NCBI RefSeq assembly: GCF_963576615.1 | Contig: NC_088711.1 | Span: forward strand, 9,790,869-9,854,868 | DNA from: Watersipora subatra | Taxonomy: Eukaryota > Bryozoa > Gymnolaemata > Cheilostomatida > Watersiporidae | DNA: 64,000 nt | Direction of reading: 5' to 3' | Part shown: piece after piece, positions 43,642-51,835 of the stretch | Position numbering within the stretch: the first letter of the stretch is position 1 | Layout: each line of letters opens with the position of its first letter | Translations under genes and position numbers: made by a program | The notes under the pieces: model-generated | The model's input: the letters and a program-made list of their open reading frames with translations, nothing else | What the model was told of the DNA's origin: nothing | Databases searched by the model: none

Positions 43642-44217
43642 ACCTCTTTGACAATAAACAAGACCGGTCGCATTGAGCTCGATCGATCCGTGAAGGCAAC
43701 CGGTATTAGCCTTAAGACAATTACGTTATATTTATCTTTTTACAATTTGACCGAGGTGACCAGTTACACGTACAACGGTAGAACGACTACTATTCAGCCG
43801 GGGTATTACACGTACGAGCAGCTCCTTTCCAAATTACCAGGCTCAATTAAAGTTCATCAAAACACTTTAAAGGTTAGTACTGACGCGACGATTACGGGTG
43901 GACTAGCCAAACTGATAGAGAATGAATATTTATATCTGACCCCATTGTGTTTGTATTTATACATCGATGGAATAGACGCGTCTAAAAATTTATGGAACGG
44001 TAAACGATCAAATCTCCTTTCAATTATTCCCATAGGCAGAACTGATGTGGGAGAAATAATGCAACACCATCCTACTAATAATTACAAATCCATGCTCATT
44101 GGCGAGCTCAACAGCTTAAACGTGTCAATCTCGGATGAACGAGGTAATGCCTATCTTGGCAAGTTTGTTGCTGAGATTGAGTTGTCGTATAATAAATGTA
44201 TGGCAGATCAAAATTAA
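43639..44217 (+). CDS. Putative minor capsid/penton-like Polinton protein, 192 aa
   Basis: Intact frame starting in TTAATAAATGAC. The protein is predicted beta-rich, with alternating hydrophobic strands (TLYLSFYNLTEVTSYTY; YLYLTPLCLYLYIDGI) and a conserved-looking LLSIIPIGRTDVGEIMQ, NSLNVSISDERGNAYLG ending. I recall similar sequences from Polinton structural genes. A single jelly-roll penton role would complement the double jelly-roll capsid protein here, but this is inference. The last 22 nt overlap the next gene. Confidence 0.5.
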   Translation: MTSLTINKTGRIELDRSVKATGISLKTITLYLSFYNLTEVTSYTYNGRTTTIQPGYYTYEQLLSKLPGSIKVHQNTLKVSTDATITGGLAKLIENEYLYLTPLCLYLYIDGIDASKNLWNGKRSNLLSIIPIGRTDVGEIMQHHPTNNYKSMLIGELNSLNVSISDERGNAYLGKFVAEIELSYNKCMADQN

Positions 44218-44513
44218 AATCCGTGACTGTGCATCAAGTCAGGCTAAAGCGGATAAGTGTTTCTGATAAAAAAGCCTTGTTTCAGCTAGTTATTCCTCGA
44301 GGTGGAAATATCAAAGATATTATTCTCTACTGGCCATACTCATCCGATGTGAGGTTAGATGTACAATTTTTTAATGACAAATCTGAAATTGTTACATATT
44401 CCGGGGTGTTAACTAATAAACTACACGCGATCAATCTTCAGGTAGACGGAATTGTGACCTGTGTTGTATTCAGTACTGATATAAAAGAGCTTATAGTATT
44501 TTATGAGATATAA
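44196..44513 (+). CDS. Small beta-rich protein, 105 aa, unknown
   Basis: ATG at 44196 is embedded in TATAATAAATG, which lies inside the coding end of the previous gene. The sequence alternates hydrophobic and polar residues (KKALFQLVIPRGGNIKDIIL; VTCVVFSTDIKELIVFYEI), suggesting a small beta sandwich. No family recognised. Its position between two conserved structural-type genes suggests a virion component; inference only. Confidence 0.65.
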   Translation: MYGRSKLKSVTVHQVRLKRISVSDKKALFQLVIPRGGNIKDIILYWPYSSDVRLDVQFFNDKSEIVTYSGVLTNKLHAINLQVDGIVTCVVFSTDIKELIVFYEI

Positions 44514-44516
44514 TAA

Positions 44517-44939
44517 ATGGCTAGTATCGCGATTATGGTAGTGGGAGCCGTCGTAAACTCTTTAGCGTTCGCCGGTGGAAATTATCTTTTTTCAAAGATT
44601 GATAAAAATGGAGCTCAGGAAGAAGCCAAGAGACATAATGCGGCGTTAGAAAAGCTAAACGCTGAACAAGCGGATTACAACATCAAACGAGCCAAAAACC
44701 AAGATTGGCTAAACGAGCAAAATGCTCGAAAGCAGGAGGCTACCGATGAAATATACTCGGTAAATTCGGCCTTTGATACTTATGAAAAGCTCTACGGTGA
44801 AAAGCCTACACTACCTCACCCTGATTTAAAAGCGCCTTCTTTAGATTACACCCCTAGCTCTGAACAAAAAAAATATGAGCGAGTTTTTGTAGGCGCTGCC
44901 ACGGCTGCGGGTGTAGGAGGTTTTGCGCTAATCCAATAA
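44517..44939 (+). CDS. Conserved Polinton membrane/coiled-coil protein, 140 aa
   Basis: Starts in TATAATAAATGGC just after the previous stop. An N-terminal hydrophobic segment (IAIMVVGAVVNSLAFAGGNYLF) is followed by a charged coiled coil (EEAKRHNAALEKLNAEQADY) and a YEKLYGEKPTLP region. A glycine/alanine segment (VGAATAAGVGGFALIQ) ends the protein. I recall this architecture from other animal Polintons, where it is conserved but uncharacterised. Confidence 0.75.
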   Translation: MASIAIMVVGAVVNSLAFAGGNYLFSKIDKNGAQEEAKRHNAALEKLNAEQADYNIKRAKNQDWLNEQNARKQEATDEIYSVNSAFDTYEKLYGEKPTLPHPDLKAPSLDYTPSSEQKKYERVFVGAATAAGVGGFALIQ

Positions 44940-45024
44940 GGTAACAATTTTTGTAATCTTTGTAACAATCTTCGCAAACCTAAACAACAATTTTTGTAAC
45001 AATCTTTGTAACAATCTTTGTAAC
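44940..45024 (+). repeat. Short AACAATCTTTGT tandem repeat
   Basis: Units GTAACAATCTTT, some with TTTTTGT variants, fill the gap between a plus-strand stop and the hairpin. Confidence 0.8.
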
Positions 45025-45050
45025 AATCTTTTATGGCGTCATAAAAGATT
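45025..45050. terminator. Hairpin at convergent junction 2
   Basis: AATCTTTTATG, loop GCGT, CATAAAAGATT: a perfect 11-bp stem touching the stop codon (45050-45052) of the reverse gene and about 85 nt past the plus-strand stop. Confidence 0.75.
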
Positions 45051-46510
45051 TATCTGTGCTTATTTATTTCATACGCTAACAAAGTTAATGCCGCGGCGAT
45101 GATTATCCACAAGTTGCTTTCGAGATAATCTACAGCATTTTCCATCATGTGCCAAAATGCTTGTACTGCGCCGGAAGTGTTTAGATATCTGTCATGAAAG
45201 TACGCGGCCAAGTCTTCCAGATTTTTCTTGATAATTTTGCCAATGCCGCTTTCGATAATATCCTTCGGATCGGTAGATTTAGGAATAAGATCTTTTACCG
45301 CATCAGATCCCAACGCATTCGCTACCGCTTCGAATATGGCCGTTAAAATTCCTCCAGCGGCTAACCTACCACCAATGCCTAAAATTAGGTTGCGCTGCTT
45401 TTGCATCTTTGCTGTATTATCCGAAAGGTCTCCTTTTAGATCACTGATTAAACCGTTTTGCGCATCCAACTCTTCTTTTAGTTGTTACAACTTTGCGAGT
45501 TCATTAGGAGATTTGTCCTCTTTAGCATCGAGTTGTTGTATCTGCTCTGTCAGGTTCGCAGCTTTTGACACAGCCACTGATATTTGTCCTTCTATAGTTT
45601 GAAATCTCTGATCAATAGCTACTAACTCTCGTTCCGGTAACCTTCCCGCTATATCACTCATTTCAAATTCTTCGCGATAATTAAACTCTGATGTTTTTCT
45701 GTTGCTTTTGAGCCGATCTATGAAATTTTTTGCTCGGTCTTTCACCGTGTCTCCCTGTTTAGATAGCCATGACTTGAAGTCAGTCAAATTGCCTTGATCC
45801 GCATCCACTTCTCCATCCACCGGAGCGATGGTTCTAGCATTGGCTTTTTCTACTCTTTTCGTGTATTCGTCTTTGTTCAAGCCAAAAAGTCCTTGATATT
45901 CCGCGGTTGGGATCTTTGGATTCTTGACAAAAAGCTCAGGGTTACGCACATAAGTCAACATTTGCGAGCCTTTGCTCGTTTTTACCGCGAGGCCACCGTC
46001 ATCCATCGGAACAAACTTGGAATGATCTATACCAGGGTATATATCCAGCTTGGATAGTTTTACACCGATTGTATTTTGCGTGTGCGTGTCTACACCCGGC
46101 GTGTTAACGGGAGGATTAGGTACACTATCTATAGAAGAGGCGAGATAGCTATCAATTTCTTCTCGCGTAAGAAACCTTTTACTAACAAAGTCATCATAAG
46201 TACCTCCGCGCCGCGAGTATTCGTCATAAATATTTATAGCCGCATTTATTCCATCAACATCTCGGGGTTTTACGACTTCAAAAATAGCCGAAAACAATCG
46301 TTTATCTACAACCCTACCTTTCCCCTTTTTTAAAATTATTTCATCAATGCTGGGCAACTCAGCTTGAGCGAGCCAATTATTCGCCTTGGATATCGCATCA
46401 TTTTGTTCATGAATGCGCGGCTCGGTAAATGATGATGCGGGCTCGATAAATGATGTTTCTCCCGGGATTTCATTGACATCGGGGTTAAAGTCTTTACCTT
46501 CCAATTCCAT
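45050..46510 (-). pseudogene. Large structural/coiled-coil protein with C-terminal membrane helix, interrupted by one stop
   Basis: One reading frame of about 486 codons interrupted by a single TAA at 45485-45487 (codon 342). The first part (341 aa) is soluble and charged, from MELEGKDFNPDVNEIPGE to a helical VAVSKAANLTEQIQQLDAKE. The continuation in the same frame has coiled coil (LISDLKGDLSDNTAKMQKQ), a glycine/alanine stretch (IGGRLAAGGILTAIFEAVA) and a C-terminal hydrophobic helix (LWIIIAAALTLLAYEINKHR). Coiled coil runs up to and past the stop, so one protein is the natural reading. The start is in the AATAAATAAATATGG motif. Likely a virion protein; family not named. Confidence 0.7.
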
Positions 46511-46531
46511 ATTTATTTATTATAATAAATG
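46508..46531. promoter_or_regulatory. Palindromic divergent start motif
   Basis: The 18 nt between the divergent ATGs contain the perfect 16-bp palindrome ATTTATTATAATAAAT, giving an AATAAAT motif to both the reverse gene at 46510 and the capsid gene at 46529. Confidence 0.7.
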
Positions 46532-47680
46532 TATACAGGAGAATTAAACCATAACCTGTCCGCGAGAGACAGGCAGGGTCTAAAAGAGCACAAGATGCTC
46601 GCATGAGTCGTGCACAATCCATCTACAGCGAGTCCTAGCGATGAGCTAGTAATTAAAACGCCCCAGCTAACGCCCAATACAGTTCTTTACCCCAAATCGC
46701 TTAATCTAACCTACAATTTCAAACTAGCCAGCGATGGAACTGAAGCGGACATTCCCGATCACCTTACATCGGCGATCGTAGAAAAGTTTAAGATGACCAT
46801 AAATGGTCAAACTATATCCGACATATCCAACTACGCTCATCTAGCGATATATAGAGAGTTTTGGCATTCGAAGCAAAAGTATACTTACGATCTTACGCAT
46901 AGAGGTATTCAGTCTACAGCGACTAAAAAGAAACGACATTCAATAAACGGCGCGGCTGAAGACATTCTCGCAAAGATTCACGATGAGAGATATTCTTTTC
47001 ACCTAGGATCATTTTTGACTTACGCCGCCTTTACTCCGCAGGCGATCCAAAACAATGTAGAGTTTTATATCAAATTTGCCGCGGGTAAGTATACGCTGAC
47101 CAACCTCTGCTTAGAATATGACTACATTTTAGAACCCAGTTTGGCTGAAGGTATTAAACAAAAATATTCTAATCATAGTCACATTATCAACGATTACAAA
47201 TCTCACACGACCAAGGATATACAAAAAGAAGAGTCCGAGTTTGAAATAAACATAAACGCGAGCTATGAAAGTCTTCGAGCGATCGTGGTGTTTTTCAAGA
47301 AGGATAACTCTGTTGACACTACATTTTGGAATCCGATGCTAAAAGATGTCGGACTAGATATAGACGGCGCAACAAACCAGCAATTTACATCAAATTACTT
47401 AGCTCCCTACTCGTATGAGAACGCGGTCAAGTATTTTGGTGATGGAGGAGAAGTGTTCATCAACCAAGAAAAATTTTACACAGACAAGTTTTGTTTAATT
47501 ATAGATATGAGGACTTTGAATGATGAAAGATCGAGTGGGACGGGTCGACAGATCAAAGACTATGTCAAGCTTAAGCTATCAAAAGATGTAACGCAAGACG
47601 ATGGCAAAGCGTTTGTATTTCTAGTGACTGACAAACGTGTATCTTTTGTAAATAACCAACTGAGTAATATCGAACAATAA
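46529..47680 (+). pseudogene. Major capsid protein (double jelly-roll type), early stop
   Basis: Starts in TATAATAAATGTA. An in-frame TGA at 46604-46606 (codon 26) is followed by 358 open codons to TAA. The body carries the features I associate with Polinton capsid proteins: VLYPKSLNLTYNF near the N-terminus, KFKMTINGQTISDISNYAHL, AIYREFW, and a second beta-rich half ending KAFVFLVTDKRVSFVNN. The assignment also rests on its place directly before the packaging ATPase. Translation could only restart downstream of the stop, at non-ATG codons or later ATGs, so this copy probably makes no normal capsid. Confidence 0.8.
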
Positions 47681-48283
47681 ATGGACAATTTACTTCCAAA
47701 GCATCCGCACAACGCAATCATTTGCGGACGAACAAACTCGGGTAAGACTTATCACGCGCTAAATGTAATTGAAAGGTATTACCTTCATGCTTTTGATCAC
47801 ATTTTTATCATCTGTCCCACATTCCATGACAACAAGACTTACAATCGTCCTTGGCTGAATAGGTGCACAGTTTTGTGCAACGCTAACTTGGTTGACAACC
47901 TAGAAAGCCTGATCAAGCGACACTCCAAAGACGGCCAACTGTCGGGTAAAAAGTCGCTCATCATCATTGACGACTGCAGCGCGGAAAAGGACCTCAACAA
48001 ACACCGCACATCACTCAGCAAGATCGCTTTTAGCGGGCGCCATGCCAACCTAACCACTTGGTTCATAACGCAGCGCTACGTTTCGGCTCCCAAAGATTTT
48101 AGAGAAAATATTCATTGGGTCTTGGTAACCAAAAACACTTGTAAAAAGTCTTTTGAGACTCTTACCAGCGAGAATGACATTATCCCATCAGAGCGCCACG
48201 CTGAAATAAAGGCTGGACTAGTAAATACTTTTATGCTGTTTGTCAACACTGACCTTGGACAGTATTTGATCCTTAGCAAATGA
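47681..48283 (+). CDS. Genome-packaging ATPase (A32/FtsK-HerA type), 200 aa
   Basis: Intact frame that begins immediately after the capsid stop (ACAATAAATGG serves as both stop and start motif). Walker A is CGRTNSGKTY (residues 15-24); Walker B is SLIIIDDC (about 91-98). An FSGRHANLTTWFITQRY segment follows, like the sensor region of A32-type enzymes. It would pump the element's DNA into capsids. Length is usual for Polinton ATPases. No lesion is seen. Confidence 0.9.
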   Translation: MDNLLPKHPHNAIICGRTNSGKTYHALNVIERYYLHAFDHIFIICPTFHDNKTYNRPWLNRCTVLCNANLVDNLESLIKRHSKDGQLSGKKSLIIIDDCSAEKDLNKHRTSLSKIAFSGRHANLTTWFITQRYVSAPKDFRENIHWVLVTKNTCKKSFETLTSENDIIPSERHAEIKAGLVNTFMLFVNTDLGQYLILSK

Positions 48284-48363
48284 TTGAACAAATATTCTAT
48301 GCGACGGGTTCACTCTGCTTTTCTCTTGGGAGCTTTGTAATCATCAAGTGCTACCTGACATAG
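48280..48363 (+). CDS. 27-aa membrane micro-ORF overlapping the ATPase stop
   Basis: The ATG shares bases with the ATPase stop (ATGA). It encodes MIEQIF, then YATGSLCFSLGSFVIIKCYL, then T and stop: one hydrophobic segment. It lacks the AATAAATG motif, so translation would need termination-reinitiation. It occupies most of the otherwise empty 98 nt between two genes. Confidence 0.35.
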   Translation: MIEQIFYATGSLCFSLGSFVIIKCYLT

Positions 48364-48381
48364 AAACGGTTGTATAATAAA

Positions 48382-48873
48382 ATGGAACCGACAATTTCAC
48401 TACCGGAGCAGGCTGAAGAGACATCAGTACATGATGCCAACTATCGAAAAAGGCTGGTAAAGGCACGCGTCAAGACGGAAGAAGACCTTGCCAAAATTTC
48501 AGAGAAGGAAGTTAAAAAGTTATATCTCAAACACGAGCAGAGCATCATTGACAACGTTGCCGGTAACGTATCCAAGGTGTTCGCCAAACTCTGGACAAAA
48601 TCTGTGTCTAGAGTCGTGTCTGTAGATGAGGTGGAACTGGAAGCTGAACTAAACAAAGACGTCTTTGTCGAGGCATTCCTCAAAGAATATTTCCGGCCAT
48701 TCTACTACGACTACGGAATGTATTTGGCCCCTTTCTCAGTACTGCTCACTACTGCCAACCACATCGACTACAAGTGGGTAGGAAATTCTCTAGAAATAAA
48801 TGACAACGGTCAAGAAGAACCCCAAGAGGATGACGCCGATGCAGACTCCTCTAGAACCTCTGAGCGACATTAA
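48382..48873 (+). CDS. Unknown acidic/helical protein, 163 aa
   Basis: ATG chosen at 48382 because it follows GTATAATAAA; an earlier ATG at 48370 lacks the motif. The N-terminal half is charged helix (RLVKARVKTEEDLAKISEKE), then an aromatic segment (YFRPFYYDYGMYLAPFSVL) and an acidic tail rich in Glu and Asp. No family recognised. The 3' end overlaps the next gene by 74 nt. Confidence 0.6.
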   Translation: MEPTISLPEQAEETSVHDANYRKRLVKARVKTEEDLAKISEKEVKKLYLKHEQSIIDNVAGNVSKVFAKLWTKSVSRVVSVDEVELEAELNKDVFVEAFLKEYFRPFYYDYGMYLAPFSVLLTTANHIDYKWVGNSLEINDNGQEEPQEDDADADSSRTSERH

Positions 48874-49117
48874 CGATGAGCTCTCCGCGATAACCCAGGA
48901 AACTGAACATCCCGAAGAAACTGAACATCCCAAAGAAACTGAACACGCATGGACAACCGTCGGTCTCGGTATAGCTCTACTGTTGATAGGTTGGCAATGG
49001 TACACAAAGCCACTAGCAGTAACGCCTACACCAACTCCCACTGAGCCAAAGCCTACACCAACTCCCACTGAGCCAAAGCCTACACCAACTCCCACTGTAA
49101 AAGCGAGAATATTCTAG
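48800..49117 (+). CDS. Small membrane protein with Pro/Thr repeats, 105 aa
   Basis: The start is in GAAATAAATGACA inside the previous gene. The order is a polar acidic part with ETEHPEETEHPKETEH repeats, a single membrane helix (WTTVGLGIALLLIGWQWY), then TPTPTEPKP repeats from a 27-nt tandem repeat (about 49021-49095). The stalk-like repeats recall the P/K-rich tail of the 473-aa protein. Function unknown. Confidence 0.65.
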   Translation: MTTVKKNPKRMTPMQTPLEPLSDINDELSAITQETEHPEETEHPKETEHAWTTVGLGIALLLIGWQWYTKPLAVTPTPTPTEPKPTPTPTEPKPTPTPTVKARIF

Positions 49118-49125
49118 TATAATAA

Positions 49126-49359
49126 ATGGCGCAGATGAACAACACTCTCAAGGATATTGGTAACGCGCTGTACCAAGGCGCTTTGTTAGCTACAGGGTTA
49201 GTAGTCACTAGAAAAGCAGTTAAGGAACTGGGTTTTAAGGATAGACCCGTCGAAATGAAAGTCAAAAGTCTCGCAATGCTGTCCGCAGAAATTGCAATGG
49301 CTAGCTTTGTTCTAAAGAAACTACAAGATGCCGGACTGCCCGCAAATATATTTAAATAA
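49126..49359 (+). CDS. Conserved small Polinton membrane protein, 77 aa
   Basis: Starts in GTATAATAAATGGC, eight nt after the previous stop. Contains an N-terminal helix with IGNALYQGALLATGLVV and a second amphipathic/hydrophobic stretch (SLAMLSAEIAMASFVLKKL). I recall similar small proteins from other Polintons, without known function. The stop codon lies at the edge of the hairpin at 49358. Confidence 0.7.
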   Translation: MAQMNNTLKDIGNALYQGALLATGLVVTRKAVKELGFKDRPVEMKVKSLAMLSAEIAMASFVLKKLQDAGLPANIFK

Positions 49360-49387
49360 AATTTTATACTCGAGAGTATAAAATTTT
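49358..49387. terminator. Hairpin at convergent junction 3
   Basis: AAAATTTTATACT, loop CGAG, AGTATAAAATTTT: a perfect 13-bp stem overlapping the plus-strand stop codon and ending seven nt before the reverse gene's last codon. Its core AATTTTATAC is the same as in junction 1. Confidence 0.78.
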
Positions 49388-49394
49388 GCGAGGT

Positions 49395-49976
49395 TTACTG
49401 TTCAGCTTCTTTTGTTACGCCAGGCATACGCTGAAGCAGCTGCTGAGTTAGCTCTTCTTTAGCCTCCGCTCTTATTTTGTCAACGTCAAAAGACTCGAGC
49501 TCGCGACGTACGGCATTGTATTCATTCACAATGTCCTCAAACTCCGCGTCATTAATAAAGTTATCATCCAGCACGCGCGAGATCTTTTTGTTTAGCACGG
49601 ATATGCCAGTGCACAGAATGGCGTGCTTCTTGGCGTGCTTGATCTTTTTCTTGGTGCAGTGCTTTGCTATGGGTGTCAGTATCGCAGCCATCAGACCTGA
49701 CGCAACACCTAGACCCGTTAGTACCACACCAATGGGCAGCCCTACTATAGTAAGGGATGTAGCGATACCAGCTGTCGATTCCACGGCGGCCAGTGATGAT
49801 AGAGTTATTTGAGCATTCTGTAGACCACTTACCGCCTTGCTGTATTTCTTGTAATAACCATTCCGATTGTCTCTCAGAACCTGCAGCTCATTGCGAATGT
49901 CGCGCACTCTGTTGTACCACTCAAAACCTCCATCTGGAGGCGCTGTCGGCAGTTTGGGATATATTTTTTTCGTCAT
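49395..49976 (-). CDS. Conserved Polinton membrane protein, 193 aa
   Basis: Intact, starting in ACAATAAATGAC. Contains helical LQVLRDNRNGYYKKYSKAV, then a long Gly/Ala/Val hydrophobic hairpin (GIATSLTIVGLPIGVVLTGL and GVASGLMAAIL), then basic KKKIKHAKKHAIL and an EFEDIVNEY helix. This layout (coiled coil, membrane hairpin, KHxxI helix, NDxxIxxxEF) is one I recall as very common among animal Polinton proteins. Function unknown; a virion membrane or scaffold role is inferred. Confidence 0.75.
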   Translation of the reverse strand: MTKKIYPKLPTAPPDGGFEWYNRVRDIRNELQVLRDNRNGYYKKYSKAVSGLQNAQITLSSLAAVESTAGIATSLTIVGLPIGVVLTGLGVASGLMAAILTPIAKHCTKKKIKHAKKHAILCTGISVLNKKISRVLDDNFINDAEFEDIVNEYNAVRRELESFDVDKIRAEAKEELTQQLLQRMPGVTKEAEQ

Positions 49977-50918
49977 TTATTGTATATCTAATCCCTCCGT
50001 ATCGGGTGGTGCAACTTGCAGCTGCTCTGCAGTAAACGTTCGGTCATCAATTCCTTGGAGTGTGTACACGGATGGTTGATTCTCAGCTGAGTGAATCTCA
50101 TCTATGGTGTATATGTCTACTGACCAAATGGCATCAGTGGCTCTGTACCGCGTGTCATTGTGCTCTTCTCCGGGTTTGTACAAATACCGCACCAATGAGT
50201 CTATCGGCAAGTCTTCAGTGACCTCGTCATACTCGGGTTGTGTTACACTGTCAAGTTTTATAGCATCCATCGGTTTCATATTTATCATACTAGTTTCTTC
50301 ATCATTTATCGCAGCCACTACACCCGGCAACCTCTTTACCCACTTTCAGTTGGTCTTGTCAGTTTTAATTTCCTCAGCGTACTGGTGAGTGAACAATCTT
50401 TCTGACAACGTTCTATTAAAACGCTCTACAAACGCTACCTTTTTCTTATTAAGGCTTCTAGATATTTTTATGCCTTTCTCGTTCATCAGCTCTGTGAAAG
50501 TTCCCATAAACTCACGCCCCTTGTCAGACATTATTTCTTTTGGATATTCCAGTGGTGACCTATTATATATACATTTAATAGCCTCAACCGTATCAGCCGC
50601 TGTTTTCTTTTTGAGTGGCTCCGCCTCTTTGTACCTAGAAGCGATGTCCACCACTGTCAGCGCGTACTTGTACCCCTTGTCAGTGGGAAGGCTCAGCAGA
50701 TCAATTTGGTGAGTATGGTTTGGTTTGTCTTGGCTGTAGTGGGGAAATTTTATACGCTTTGGCTTTGCCTTGTAAATCTGGTAGATGGGTTGACGGTCAA
50801 GCCAGTTTTGAATCTGACTTCATTCCAACTCGGGGATTTTTTCATGCAGCTTCCTAGCAGCTGTCTTACCACGCTGATAGCCAGACGGCGAATAATATAG
50901 TTTCTTTAGCTTGTCCAT
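49977..50918 (-). pseudogene. int: Retroviral-like DDE integrase, two in-frame stops
   Basis: One frame of 314 codons starting in AAAATAAATGGAC, with TGA codons at 50820-50822 (codon 33) and 50346-50348 (codon 191). Catalytic triad as read: D in HQIDLL (residue 73), D in MSDKGREF (132), E in VERFNRTL (165), an RNase-H-fold rve core. The part after the second stop begins KWVKRLPGVVAAIN and ends in a small beta-rich region that could be a chromodomain-like or SH3-like tail. It would insert the element into host DNA. The breaks make it inactive as written. Confidence 0.88.
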
Positions 50919-51163
50919 TTATTTTATGTCGATGGATTTTATTTTATGTCGACGGATTTTATTTTATGTCGACGGATTTTATTTTATGTCGACGGATTTT
51001 ATTTTATGTCGACGGATTTTATTTTATGTCGACGGATTTTATTTTATGTCGACGGATTTTATTTTATGTCGACGGATTTTAAAATTGGTTGACGGATTTT
51101 ATTTTATGTCGACGGATTTTATTTTATGTCGACGGATTTTAAAATCGGTTGACGGATTTTATA
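50919..51163 (-). repeat. 20-bp repeat array upstream of the integrase
   Basis: About 12 units of GTCGACGGATTTTATTTTAT, mostly identical, two or three with GGTTGACGGATTTTAAAAT. It lies between the integrase ATG and the next reverse gene; the integrase start motif is its last unit. Each unit has a GTCGAC palindrome. A plus-strand frame of 97 codons is a repeat translation. Confidence 0.95.
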
Positions 51164-51256
51164 GAAAAGCTTTAAAGATAATTTTTAAAGTCAACAGACT
51201 TTAAAAGTGATTGTCAGTCGCACTATTTTTCTTAGTAAAATGTTTTAAATTCAAAT

Positions 51257-51553
51257 TTACTCTAGCCATTCTATGCAGTGATATGAGTGCCCACTACCAT
51301 CGGTTTTCTTTACAAGCCCGCAGTAGACAAACTCCCTATCGGGTAGAGCACTATCAGCTGCATATTCTGGCATATAAACTTTGTATTCTTCCTCAGTATC
51401 CATATTAATTACACTGACTATATATGTGCCAAACCTTGTTGGTTTTGATTCTTTGCTTAAACACATATGCGGTATCTCCTTTGGTATTTCACTAATCTTG
51501 CGCACCACAGCGTGTGAAGCTCCGTATGTTTTTCCTCTGATTGTAATTGGCAT
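51257..51553 (-). CDS. Unknown small protein, 98 aa
   Basis: Intact frame preceded by GTATAATAAATAACAATG, a variant of the start motif placed five nt further out. Soluble and mixed alpha/beta, starting MPITIRGKTYGASHAVVR and ending SYHCIEWLE. It is the gene nearest the right TIR. No family recognised; an early or DNA-binding role is possible but unsupported. Confidence 0.6.
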   Translation of the reverse strand: MPITIRGKTYGASHAVVRKISEIPKEIPHMCLSKESKPTRFGTYIVSVINMDTEEEYKVYMPEYAADSALPDREFVYCGLVKKTDGSGHSYHCIEWLE

Positions 51554-51835
51554 TGTTATTTATTATACAGTTTTCTTTAACCCTACATCAAACTGAGCAC
51601 TGCATACGCCTGTCATATCACAAAATCATTCAAGCGCTATATACTTGCAAGTGCTATGCACAGGAAGGATATTCACTTTGCGCATCTAACAACTAATAAA
51701 CACATTTTTACAACTACAGTGAGCACTCGCCTGGGCTGTCGGATTATAAAGATTAATGCGTTTTTTGCTTAGAGTAGGCATTTGTTTATTCAATATTAAA
51801 GTTAGTAACATACCCACTACGTTGTGATGTACTTT

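Noticed and set aside
38513-50822. TGA read as an amino acid (recoding or selenocysteine) in the Polinton
   Set aside because: One TAA and a frameshift occur too, intact genes of the element end normally, and no stem-loop of the right kind was seen. Decay is simpler.
50911-51204. 97-codon plus-strand frame
   Set aside because: Translation of the 20-bp array (repeated FILCRRILFYVDG-like units).
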